This document shows positions 9,601 to 16,676 of a stretch of 16,676 nt of DNA, one piece after another. Location of the stretch: assembly GCA_036939975.1 (NCBI GenBank), contig JALLPB010001297.1, forward strand, positions 1-16,676, written 5' to 3'. Positions within the stretch are counted from its first letter, which is position 1, and every line of letters begins with the position of its first letter. The notes under the pieces were generated by a model. That model saw only the letters and a program-made list of their open reading frames with translations, did not search any database and was not told the DNA's origin. Origin of the DNA: Cyclostephanos tholiformis (lineage: Eukaryota; Bacillariophyta; Thalassiosirophyceae; Thalassiosirales; Thalassiosiraceae). The translations under genes and the position numbers were made by a program.

Positions 9601-10719
9601 ACAGTTGATTTTTTGCGGATGAGATATGTTCCTTCTGGATTTGTAGCGATCGAATATGTTGCTGCCGAGCATGCCATTGCTGTGCTATTAAAGCTGAAGT
9701 ATTTGCAGCAGAAGCGGAATCGCCAAATAGATGCGTACAATTCTTCGCGGGGTTCTAGAATCAATTGTTTATTGCCACCGCATGTGCCCATGTCAACAAA
9801 GGAAGAGTTTATTCTTTATGCATTTGAAAAATTTACCTCCCTGATTCGTGCTGCTCTTATCGCCACAGAATCCGAAGAGAGAAGTGCTGCAATGGATATT
9901 GCAACAAGGACACAAAGTAAGACAAATGTTGATGCTGAAGATGATTTGTCCGAAATCCCATCAACGAAGAGACTGTGGCATTCGCTGAATCGGTTGGAAT
10001 CAAACAAACGATTCCTTCTAGTGCACGAGGCTTGTCGGTCGGCCGCTAACCCAGCAGGAGTTGCTGTGATATGCATCAAACTATTTTCGGACCAGCTTTT
10101 TCAGAAGGATGATGATGGCCAGCTTCCACTTCACAAGGTTGCATGCCGAGGTTTGGGCTGGGAACCTTTGGGGAGTGAAATTAGTGCAAGTGACGCAATT
10201 TTAGCAGACGAAACGCTGATATTATTGAGAGAAGTCCTAAGTGAATCCCACAAAGAAGCTCCAAATGTATATGACAGAAACAAGCAGCTTCCGCTGCACT
10301 GTGCGGTAGACTCTCTGGTCACTTCACTTGTGATGGGGAAAGAGCGTCGAGCATCGCAACATCCTGAAGCGAAGGTAGCGTTACAGAAACATCGTCATAC
10401 ACTTGTTGAGGTTGCAATTCAATGTTTGTCGGAGTTATTGCAGGCCAATTCATTAGCGCTCCAACGCAGAGATGGAAAAAGTGGTCTGTTTCCTTTTATG
10501 CAAGCTGCTACTCCCCATAGTGACTGTACCATCATGAAGTACGCTTCTGACCTCAGTCGACGACCTGGCTTTGACATTGGCGTTGGTTATCATTCTACGG
10601 AGAGTGAGGTTGTCGAGGAAGATGATGTCGAAGCAGAGAGCAATCACATTACTATCATTTACTATTTGCTACGAGAAGATCCGTCCGTTATTCAAGGATG
10701 TGAAGCTGTTAGTCTCTAA
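6679..10719 (+). CDS. Large divergent ankyrin-repeat-like protein with acidic insert
   Basis: This is an intronless 1346-residue protein. The frame is open from 6619, but the first ATG is at 6679. Ankyrin-type helix-1 signatures are spread along it: TPLHECV (201-207), TPLHFII (300-306), SPLHSAV (774-780) leading to DTIRLLL, LPIHFAC (839-845) leading to RTIRLLAEADP, TPLRWLW (874-880), LLVHEAC (1113-1119), LPLHKVA (1149-1155) and LPLHCAV (1204-1210). Repeats are widely spaced rather than in one tandem block. A D/E/S-rich acidic stretch lies at about 323-363, basic clusters at 241-245 and 505-516, and a second acidic region at about 696-710. No signal peptide, clear membrane segment, kinase or other catalytic motif is seen. 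Ankyrin repeats mediate protein-protein binding; proteins of this LPLH style are abundant in diatoms, but no specific role can be given. It converges on PUS7 with 258 bp between stops. Confidence 0.85.
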   Translation: MLNESAVATTSAPKGDADAQAEHLQEERFLQLSQGCHEQNWAQVHAIAKQILLDRRKPKEDANASNWSSDELEHWDRGGTTVFSRSADGNQTNGSSIDAGEAIDVDCKYYDSNANDQEITPTGDGECSSQIDAKNNLNCHQIPPKPPHALHSGTPRMLSTCLGTASPLAWTCRYSAPSATVKLVLDLDPSSVRRCLPQLGTPLHECVGRPRPLRKMPSKRGAWCDMIGIGNNSGGAPAPTTKKKKQIHIPPILTGLREWRRTVRTLIRADELLMKEDAIPSGERHCSSRATLAQDADGNTPLHFIIREAAAPTFSWGRWQPHEIDGDDDNDFDETESEGDMEMGAETERGSNDDDSDGDDDSDTTIGTNSQSLRRCGYWGSRCTFWDGIRWCMEAHLRRVERRTARQSRWQKKMNEFNRVDIDGDQGASGCVASVRINSPILYNNDHGDKEMLDSENDDMKAAALSYSIKLPAKRKSSNLRDEIVKSRGKATDPIKKNVANSASGRIKRKAARVKKYFDEDEFQDCKYFCPLLGVVRDLVNSCPEAVGVPDHREYSETPLIVALKSSIYVVMEPDNEFQLVERMTGADTNFLQSMGDGLGGRAVGDGFAIANAQPFNIFQDDGVVMAVLRGHRRGVTQNIRRTFSAGLSTSASDLNLNATSDIINSRDERVEPENTQKNEVVGEDQCGEDYSNCSTISDDSTFDEEDDPRYDAFADEVVISLELESPGVQLGITPRRRPRYDYQTALEFRIFCLVRIMLESYPRAACLMISDYSPLHSAVFHGRCPDTIRLLLDAEARFGCNYHKPHASQEVQSVSATPETCPTLSGPAMLCTNTRGELPIHFACMRNECARTIRLLAEADPRSALVRDASGKTPLRWLWIRFVDSLLDRFGGRDTQKENNGVDLAFREQEEGHTSNFPSPGSSVLGVISQGRTLSLNDAFDGRPSISMSANIDSETMFVFDTEYLRRIRHVDRTVDFLRMRYVPSGFVAIEYVAAEHAIAVLLKLKYLQQKRNRQIDAYNSSRGSRINCLLPPHVPMSTKEEFILYAFEKFTSLIRAALIATESEERSAAMDIATRTQSKTNVDAEDDLSEIPSTKRLWHSLNRLESNKRFLLVHEACRSAANPAGVAVICIKLFSDQLFQKDDDGQLPLHKVACRGLGWEPLGSEISASDAILADETLILLREVLSESHKEAPNVYDRNKQLPLHCAVDSLVTSLVMGKERRASQHPEAKVALQKHRHTLVEVAIQCLSELLQANSLALQRRDGKSGLFPFMQAATPHSDCTIMKYASDLSRRPGFDIGVGYHSTESEVVEEDDVEAESNHITIIYYLLREDPSVIQGCEAVSL

Positions 10720-10977
10720 AGTTCCTACTACTTATAGGTCCCCGCGTTGTCCTTCTTACCCTTCTTATCCCTTTAGCACTTCAATAAATTCCGTAGTCGT
10801 GGACATTCATCAGCTCCCGACCATGGGTGTAGTATCCTTCTCTCCATCTCATCGGCGATTTTTTTTTCTCTCTAAATAAAAGTTTACCCTACCGATGATA
10901 ATGATATGATGGTGATTGTCTGCAACGTCAGCCGCCTTTCACAGTAGATTTGTCGCCGTTTCACTACACTAAGTTAA
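10720..10977. terminator. Shared 3' region of convergent ankyrin and PUS7 genes
   Basis: Non-coding gap between two stop codons facing each other. On + it carries two AATAAA words (10783-10788 and 10875-10880), plausible poly(A) signals for the ankyrin gene, with a T-run in between at 10860-10867. The PUS7 transcript must end here too, so the 3' untranslated regions may overlap. Confidence 0.4.
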
Positions 10978-13310
10978 TCACTTCATGATAGGGCCGCTTA
11001 GCTGAAGCTTGCTTTGATATTCGCTTGATGTTGAACGTTTGGTTAATTCTCGCAATGCAATTGTCGCATACGAGGATGGTGGTAGGGAGAATCCAATGGA
11101 CATCCCAAATATCATTTCATTACTCTCCTCTTGGTCGTCCTCTTGATTGAGATTCTGCCTCTGTTGTTCATCACTGCTGCAGAGTGTAATTGCAGCAACG
11201 TCTACATTGTTTACTTTCATCAAGTCAGTTTGCAAGAGAGGCTGCAAAGGATCTTGGTACATTCTGATTTCAAAGCTCACGTCTTCAGGCTTGCAAATCA
11301 ACTTACGATAGTCACCGCCAAGGGCGATTTCTCTGTCGACTGTCCCGATCCGTGCAAAGTAACTCTTCTTTATCCCATCCTTCCTTAGCAGCTCATCGAA
11401 AAAGTCGCCTGATAACCCACTAGGATACTTGATCTTGCTCCCCGCAAGTGGAAGTACAACATCCGTGATGCTGTACCTTGTATCCTTCAGATCTTGCTCC
11501 TCTATTATTTTTACATCCTTTCCCTTCAAGCCACTTGTGCCCCCACCACCCTCATGTGATGGCTTATCTTCGGTCAAGACCAAGTCACCTACCCTTACTT
11601 CAGTACTCCCCCCCGATTCAATTCGGTGCGACGCCACCATATTCCAAAGATAACTTTGGTACGCGTGGAGGAACATTGAGCGCATGTTCTTTGCGATGGA
11701 GCAAAATGCACGTTTGTAGTCTCTTGGATGTCGAGATAGACTAGACACAATGCTATTCTCACAATTCATAAATCTTCCCAGGCTATTCTGAATGGCACGT
11801 GCGCATTTCATCTCGGCTTCACGTGCAGAATTTTCATCCGATGACGCATTAATGGATTCAAATCTCCTCGCCCATCGTCTCCGCGCTTCGGCGATCCGAG
11901 GATACTCGTCGGGTTTTTCTTCCATGATGATATCAATCGCCCTCTCGAAATCTCCCTTCATTATCGCAATCCCAACGAGGTGAGTATCGTAGTACTTGCC
12001 AAATCTTTGCATGCCAAAGTAGTTGATGAATCCGTGAGCTTTCAAGGCATTTCCGGCAGCTTCCAATTTCTGTTGAACCTGCTGCCTTCTGGTGCAAGTG
12101 CTGCTCACGGAGTCCTCCCCGATATCAATGTTTCTTAACACAACATCGAAACGGTTCCCCGCCAACGCTCCTAGTTTGACCTCGTCGGCAGAATAGTGAA
12201 AATTTCCTAATCTTATTATGCTTGATCCATTCAGCGTCGTATTGCCGCACCCGCTGCAGTTTGTTATCTCTTTGTTCACCGTGAGTAGCTGCTCCTTTTC
12301 TACGCGATAGACTGAGCAAAATTGGGTAGTTATCCCTCTCTTGTCTTTCATACCTGCATAGTTGATTCCACTTTTGGGTGGGAGGCGTGCCATTCGAACA
12401 ACATCCTTAACAGCGGTGGTCGTATCGACATTTTCTTTGTATAGGACGAATCGAAGAAAGTCGGGACGGTCTTTCGGCCAAGGTTTGCATTTAGCACCAC
12501 GTCGATTGTAAATCCCGTTGTCATAACTTCCCCGATTTCTGCCTCTTCCGCCACTATGGGTGTCCGCTGGCATGTCTGATTCGAACCTCTTACGCCATAT
12601 ACGGATCCTACCGTCTGAATTATCTGCACATGCGATGGACCTGAAGACGGGAGTTTTGATGAGTAGGTGAATGGATCGACGGACCTCTTTGTCGGATATT
12701 GCGGGTAACGTGTAAAACTTGTCCGCATTCATGACGCCGTCTCCTCCGTCGTGTCTAAGAAACGACATCAATTCCCGTGCCAGCGTTTCGCCAATGAGAT
12801 TGGCCAGATCCTGCCCGCAACTGTCCCAATTAGTCTCGTGCGCCTGCGGAGATTCCTTCCCGATCATGCATGAGTTGGTATTTTCCGAAGTAGAGTTAGG
12901 TATGGGCGTAGGCAGATCCGGAGCTCCTTTCCCATTCATGTCCATGTGTAGATCTGCGCTATCGGAATGCTTTCTCTTTTTATCTGAAACCGAGGCATCA
13001 ATTTCAGCTGATTCGATGCTCTGTGGGGGTGTTTCAAGGCTTTCGAGACGAGCTATATTGCCATTCAAGTCCACTGAAGGAAATTGGTACGAGAAGAGGT
13101 ATGTAAGTCGGTGAGGCACACCACGAAACTAATTATAGTGGCGAAGACGATTAACGAACGTCGACCCCGAATCGTTTATGCGATTCACTCACCTTCGTGT
13201 ACGACAAAGTCGGAGTATCGAGCCTTTACGATAGCAGCGAAGCCCTCGTGAGTCGATGCATATGCCGATATGCCCACTTGACGCTCGATGTCATCGTATT
13301 GATGTGACAT
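10978..13310 (-). CDS. PUS7: TruD-family tRNA/mRNA pseudouridine synthase (PUS7-like)
   Basis: This two-exon gene (13310-13193, 13073-10978) encodes 737 residues. It isomerises uridine to pseudouridine in RNA; the family modifies tRNA position 13 and, in eukaryotes, U2 snRNA, other tRNA sites and mRNA. Family landmarks in order: KARYSDFVVHE (29-39), the N-terminal TruD signature; GMKDKRG (280-286) with catalytic Asp283; LGNFHYSADEVKLGALAGNRF (328-348); GFINYFGMQRFG (387-398); MFLHAYQSYLWN (506-517); DVVLPLAGSKIKYPS (577-591); YRKLI (628-632); GFSLPPSSYATIALREL (700-716). The first signature is completed only by splicing, which supports the junction. Residues 50-235 form a charged low-complexity insertion typical of eukaryotic PUS7. 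The start is the first ATG of exon 1; the frame remains open upstream to 13406 without another ATG. The gene is head-to-head with the cation transporter. Confidence 0.93.
13074..13192 (-). other. Intron of the PUS7 gene
   Basis: 119-bp GT-AG intron in phase 1, with donor GAAG|gtgagt and acceptor ttccttcag|TGG. Joining makes a Val codon (residue 40) and restores the conserved N-terminal TruD stretch. Reading through the intron upstream of exon 2 is open but has no family similarity. Confidence 0.9.
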
Positions 13311-13630
13311 ATTTCGTTTCTGATCGCAATAATTACACGGATATCTGTCTAACGTTGCGACGAAATTATTATAATGATGGGTGCGGCGGTGGTCGGTGGC
13401 GGGCAACCCCTGCCCGAAAAGTCGTCCGGCAGGGTCCAGGGGCAGCGGCGGGACGAGGGGGGAAAGTTGGAGATGTGTCGCGCCCCCGCCCCCCCAAAAT
13501 ACATCCCAATAAAGTTTTTCCTTCCCACAATAACACAGTCTTCATACACGCTGAAAGTAATGAACCCACAGCGTTGCAGTCGAGGACAAGGTCCTCGCGC
13601 CTCGCTGGTCTGCAGATACTTTTTATCGCC
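13311..13630. promoter_or_regulatory. Presumed bidirectional promoter of PUS7 and MgtE-like gene
   Basis: 320 bp between divergent start codons. The middle (about 13380-13500) is markedly GC-rich, with G-rich then C-rich tracts around 13391-13465 and 13481-13495, flanked by A/T-rich DNA. No separate gene is seen. Such a short shared gap suggests coupled or at least shared promoter control, which is inference. Confidence 0.5.
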
Positions 13631-15045
13631 ATGGCATTGCCCAAGGAGACCACATCAGTGGTGGAAATGCAAGCGGAGCTCCGATTTTTGCGCCAGAGAA
13701 ATGGAGATCTTCAATCGCAGTTGGAATCATTATTGAAATTGCACGAGGAATATGGCGAGACCGGCATGGATTCGGCTCCGTCCTCGTCACTCAATGATGG
13801 CCGTGAACACAGGAGAACAGACGAATTAAAAGAGCAGCCGATGAAGTCATACAGATCGAATTCTATTGCATCGCCAGGTGAGAATCTACACGGTTGTTTA
13901 CACCATCGGCGTATGGATCGATCATCTTCGGAGGCTTCTTCCGCTAGCATACGGCATGCCGGTGTGAAGTCCATAGTCTCCGGTCGTGATCGCCAGAATT
14001 TTACCCCTCCCGCTCCTGGATCGAGTGCAGAGGCCGGCGTTGCGAATGGACGTATCAGGGATGAGATCTCTCGGGGACGGCTAAAGAGAAAAATCTCATC
14101 TGATCATTCCATTGGGCATTACATGCAAGCGCTATCGATGGACCATGGTGATGAAGAAGAGGGTCGTATCCCAGATTTGCATATAGAAGTTAGTCAGGAC
14201 CCAAATGACGATGATGTAACGGATGAGGAACTGGATAACCTTATTGATGACGACAGCCACAACAAACACGTGCCCAAAGGCGCTATACCAGGCTCGACAC
14301 TCTCCAATTCGAAACCGGCCCCAATGTTAGCCGCTTTTCCGCCATTTAAAGATCAGTTGAAAGAAAGAGCGGGTTGGCTCATTGGACTATTAGTTTTTCA
14401 ATCTTGTTCATCGTTCATCATACAGTACAACCAACGCTTTTTGCAGTGAGTAACAATTGTATCCTCTCTGGTACAAAGTTGCACGTCAAACGCGAGAAAT
14501 GACTCACTTGAACTATTATCTACCTCGGCCTCGCGCGATGCTAAATTAGGAAACACATGGTCATCGTTCAATTCCTAACGATGCTTGTTGGCGCCGGGGG
14601 GAATGCTGGAAACCAAGCCGCCGTTCGCGTCATTCGTTCGTTGGCTGTGGGAACGTTGAATCGACGCACCATGAAATGGTTCCTGAGAAACGAGGCAAAA
14701 ATGGCCTTGAGTTTGAGTTTATTGATAGGCATGACGGGATTTGCTAGGGCGGCAATTTTCCGAGTTCCACCGGGGGAGACGATTGCCGTCACGGCAAGCG
14801 TGTGCGCGATTGTCGCAATCAGCGTGGCGATCGGGAATGCATTACCATTGGGGATGAAGAGGGTGGGTATAGACCCTGCACATTCATCTACGACCATCCA
14901 AGTTGTGATGGATATACTAGGTGTTTTGATTACGGTGTGCGTGAGCTCATTTGTCCTGAGTTTCAAAGTCTTTCGCGATGAAGATATTGATTCAATCATG
15001 AAATCATCAACGTCCAGCACTTTACCCATGAGCACTGTTAAGTAA
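13631..15045 (+). CDS. MgtE/SLC41-type divalent cation (Mg2+) transporter
   Basis: This two-exon gene (13631-14445, 14550-15045) encodes 436 residues. The start ATG sits in a strong gccATGg context; the frame is open further upstream but those residues overlap the promoter. Residues 9-40 look like a coiled coil, followed by a long polar Ser/Arg- and Asp/Glu-rich cytosolic region (to about 245). The membrane part is a single MgtE domain: RAGWLIGLLVFQS (246-258), the signature VGAGGNAGNQ (285-294), then helices at about 322-343, 349-372 and 386-412. DPAHSSTTIQVVMDILGV includes Asp393, at the place of the pore Asp that binds Mg2+ in bacterial MgtE. The bacterial N and CBS regulatory domains are absent. 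Role: probably Mg2+ transport across a cellular membrane. Compared with SLC41, which has two MgtE halves, this has one, so a dimer would be needed. Confidence 0.88.
14446..14549 (+). other. Intron of the MgtE-like gene
   Basis: 104-bp GT-AG intron in phase 2, with donor TTGCA|gtgagt and acceptor aaattag|G. It lies inside the MgtE domain and, when removed, joins FLQ to KHMVIVQFLTMLVG, restoring the conserved stretch between the first helix and the VGAGGNAGNQ signature. Without splicing the frame stops at 14447. Confidence 0.92.
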
Positions 15046-15521
15046 ATAATATGATACATTAACAACAAAAAGCACTTGACCAGAAACAAACTCAATCTCA
15101 CTCAAATATTTATTTATTTCAGCTCATACATGGTCTGTGGAAGATTTTGAGTTCATGTAATCATATACATTTATGTTTCTAGCTCACTCGCTACCAACAA
15201 TGAAACTCTTATCTTCTTTGACACTGACCACGTATAAACTAATACACATGTCATGATTTAGATCCAAACCTATCTCATCTCCTTCCAGTTGATGCTTACA
15301 GGAGTAATAGTGGCCCACTGTAATTTTTATTAGCAGCCATCATATGAAAAAAATTAAGATGAGGCTAGAGCAGTGACAATGACTGCTTTCTCAGACAATG
15401 TCCAAGAAAATATGACCAGGAACAAGTATTATGTGTCACTAATTCTCTCCAAACAGTTACACATATCATGACATATCAATCTGACTGGACTGAGTTAACT
15501 AAGATGACTGAATACTTTGTT

Positions 15522-15533
15522 GGGGGGGGGGGG
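15522..15533 (+). repeat. Poly-G run of 12
   Basis: Twelve consecutive G in the CpG-poor tail, a length prone to sequencing error and polymerase slippage. Confidence 0.9.
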
Positions 15534-15893
15534 ATGAACTAGCATGTAATTGTTTAAACAAACAGTTTCTATCATGTATTGCATAGCAAAAAAATACTGT
15601 AAAATTCGTAATCAGTCAGCAAGAAAACCTATAAAATTAACCAACTTATAAAGAGTTTTTGACCCACATTGGCTTGCACCTCACCAGGAGAGACAAGACA
15701 AGTCAAGCAAGGCCAGGAACAAGGTGTCAAGCATCTCTATGTTGTTGAGGAAATTATTCAGTCTCAGCACAGTGTTATGGCAGGGAAGGCAAATACTCCC
15801 CATTGGCCAGGAAGGTACATGCACACTGAGCATAGTGAGTTAAAGGGGGACAAGAGACACCTGGTTGGCCTTCAAAGGTGGGGGATTATTGTT

Positions 15894-15903
15894 GGGGGGG
15901 GGG
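15894..15903 (+). repeat. Poly-G run of 10
   Basis: Ten consecutive G. With the 12-G run upstream and the eight-C run at 16072-16079, these homopolymers cluster only in the CpG-poor tail. Confidence 0.9.
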
Positions 15904-16676
15904 TGACATGATCAGGATATACCATTTGAATCAAGGCATCATGGACAGCTGAAGAAAGGAGGAGGGGGTGAGGGATGAGGAGAAGGATGTGGGAAAGGGC
16001 AAAAATGTTGGTCCCACTATTGTATGTTTAAAAAATAAAGTGATAAATTTAGTGCTGATGACAATTAATTGCCCCCCCCTAATCCCAATCACCACTGGCA
16101 TGCTTCCTGGCTGACCAATATCCCAAAAGGAGGGAGTTGGATGAAATACTCAAGGCTCAGGCGTTTGCTGTACTTTGGTGCAGAAGAAAGACAATCATGT
16201 TTGCAACATACCAGTAGTATGTAGTTATTTAGTATGCACAAAACTAATATGAGGGCGCCAATGAGAGCCTACATTAGATAGAGCCACCAGTCAAGGAATA
16301 TTAGTTTTTCTGTTCTAAACTCTTCCTCTTATTCTACTGACTACTGCAATAAACCAGCAAGTTATTTGTTTGTTTACATTTCATTTACCTCTTATAAGAA
16401 TATTATTACAGAAAGGGTTTTTAATGGTAAAGAAATATTTTACTCATTTATTTCAGCATGGCATCCTTAAACCAATCATGGTCATGTCATGATGATGGTG
16501 CTTTTAACATCGGACTTGGTTTCATCTTTGTGTGGATCAGGCTTCTACTTGATTTGACATTTTTTACAAGAAACTATACTACAATATCGTACAATATGAT
16601 ACAGAATGTAAAGAAAGGGCTTTAACAGCTTAACCCCTATGGCTGCAGATCTGCGACCACTTTTTTTAGGGCTTCG

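Larger units (their letters stand above)
15046..16676. other. CpG-depleted, gene-poor tail
   Basis: No supportable gene or RNA gene. Composition changes right after the transporter stop: only nine CpG dinucleotides in 1.6 kb, with a CpG-free stretch from 15609 to 16161, while TG and CA are common. In contrast, the 60 bases from 14581 alone hold eight CpG. Poly-G and poly-C runs, A/T-rich stretches and a purine-rich tract (about 15953-16000) are present. It could be decayed methylated repeat DNA or sequence joined from another source. Confidence 0.75.

Noticed and set aside
12586..12600. gattcgaacc word resembling a tRNA T-loop
   Set aside because: It lies inside PUS7 coding sequence and no matching acceptor, D or anticodon arms surround it.
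13074..13119. Unspliced start for PUS7 inside the intron
   Set aside because: It would lose the conserved KARYSDFVVHE stretch that exon 1 supplies through a consensus splice junction.
13256..13630. Extension of the transporter frame upstream of 13631
   Set aside because: These residues overlap the antisense PUS7 first exon and the GC-rich promoter, are low-complexity, and the ATG at 13631 has a much better start context.
14557..15045. Separate small membrane protein starting at 14557
   Set aside because: It is the second exon of the MgtE-like gene; splicing at 14446/14549 restores a continuous MgtE domain.
15669..15911. 80-residue open frame in the CpG-poor tail
   Set aside because: It starts at a non-ATG codon, ends in a poly-G run, and lies in DNA with no other coding signal; no family resemblance.
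16458..16625. 55-codon ATG frame preceded by a tttatttcag acceptor-like site
   Set aside because: It contains a hydrophobic stretch and the splice-like site is tempting, but it is short, in A/T-rich CpG-poor DNA, and has no recognisable domain or partner exon.
1..16676. CRISPR array, prophage or bacterial operon
   Set aside because: The genes are intron-bearing and eukaryotic in family; no regularly spaced direct repeats or bacterial mobile genes were seen.

Overview
The window is nuclear DNA of a unicellular eukaryote with a compact genome. It holds six protein-coding genes in about 15 kb. The introns are short (76-119 bp) GT-AG introns, intergenic gaps are tens to a few hundred bases, and CpG is abundant. 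Gene content (a ribosome-biogenesis DEAD-box helicase, a eukaryotic TruD/PUS7 pseudouridine synthase, a divergent acid-rich ankyrin protein, a eukaryote-style MgtE/SLC41 transporter) and gene structure fit a stramenopile, most likely a diatom. That assignment is inference from style, not a database match.

Layout, left to right. (1) A DDX51/Dbp6-type RNA helicase lies on + (192-2513, intronless). (2) Converging on it with only 68 bp between stop codons is a three-exon gene on - (5330-2582). It encodes an 861-residue secreted-entry, five-transmembrane protein whose topology matches the prominin/tweety class. (3) A small unrecognised gene lies on - (6080-5646). (4) A roughly 600-bp gap between divergent genes contains a near-perfect 109-bp palindrome with 54-bp arms and a one-base centre. 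(5) A 1346-residue ankyrin-like protein lies on + (6679-10719). (6) Converging on it is a two-exon PUS7-type pseudouridine synthase on - (13310-10978). (7) Diverging from PUS7 across a 320-bp GC-rich presumptive bidirectional promoter is a two-exon MgtE/SLC41-type divalent cation transporter on + (13631-15045).

Downstream of 15045 the DNA changes character abruptly. The last 1.6 kb has only nine CpG dinucleotides, is rich in TG/CA and carries poly-G/poly-C runs. I see no convincing gene there. It looks like methylated, decayed repeat DNA or a chimeric join.

The genes do not form an operon-like pathway. Helicase and PUS7 share an RNA-maturation theme (rRNA assembly, RNA modification) and two genes encode membrane proteins, but co-function is not implied by the sequence. 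For each of the three spliced genes I derived junctions that keep frame and give a coding length divisible by three (2586, 2214 and 1311 nt).
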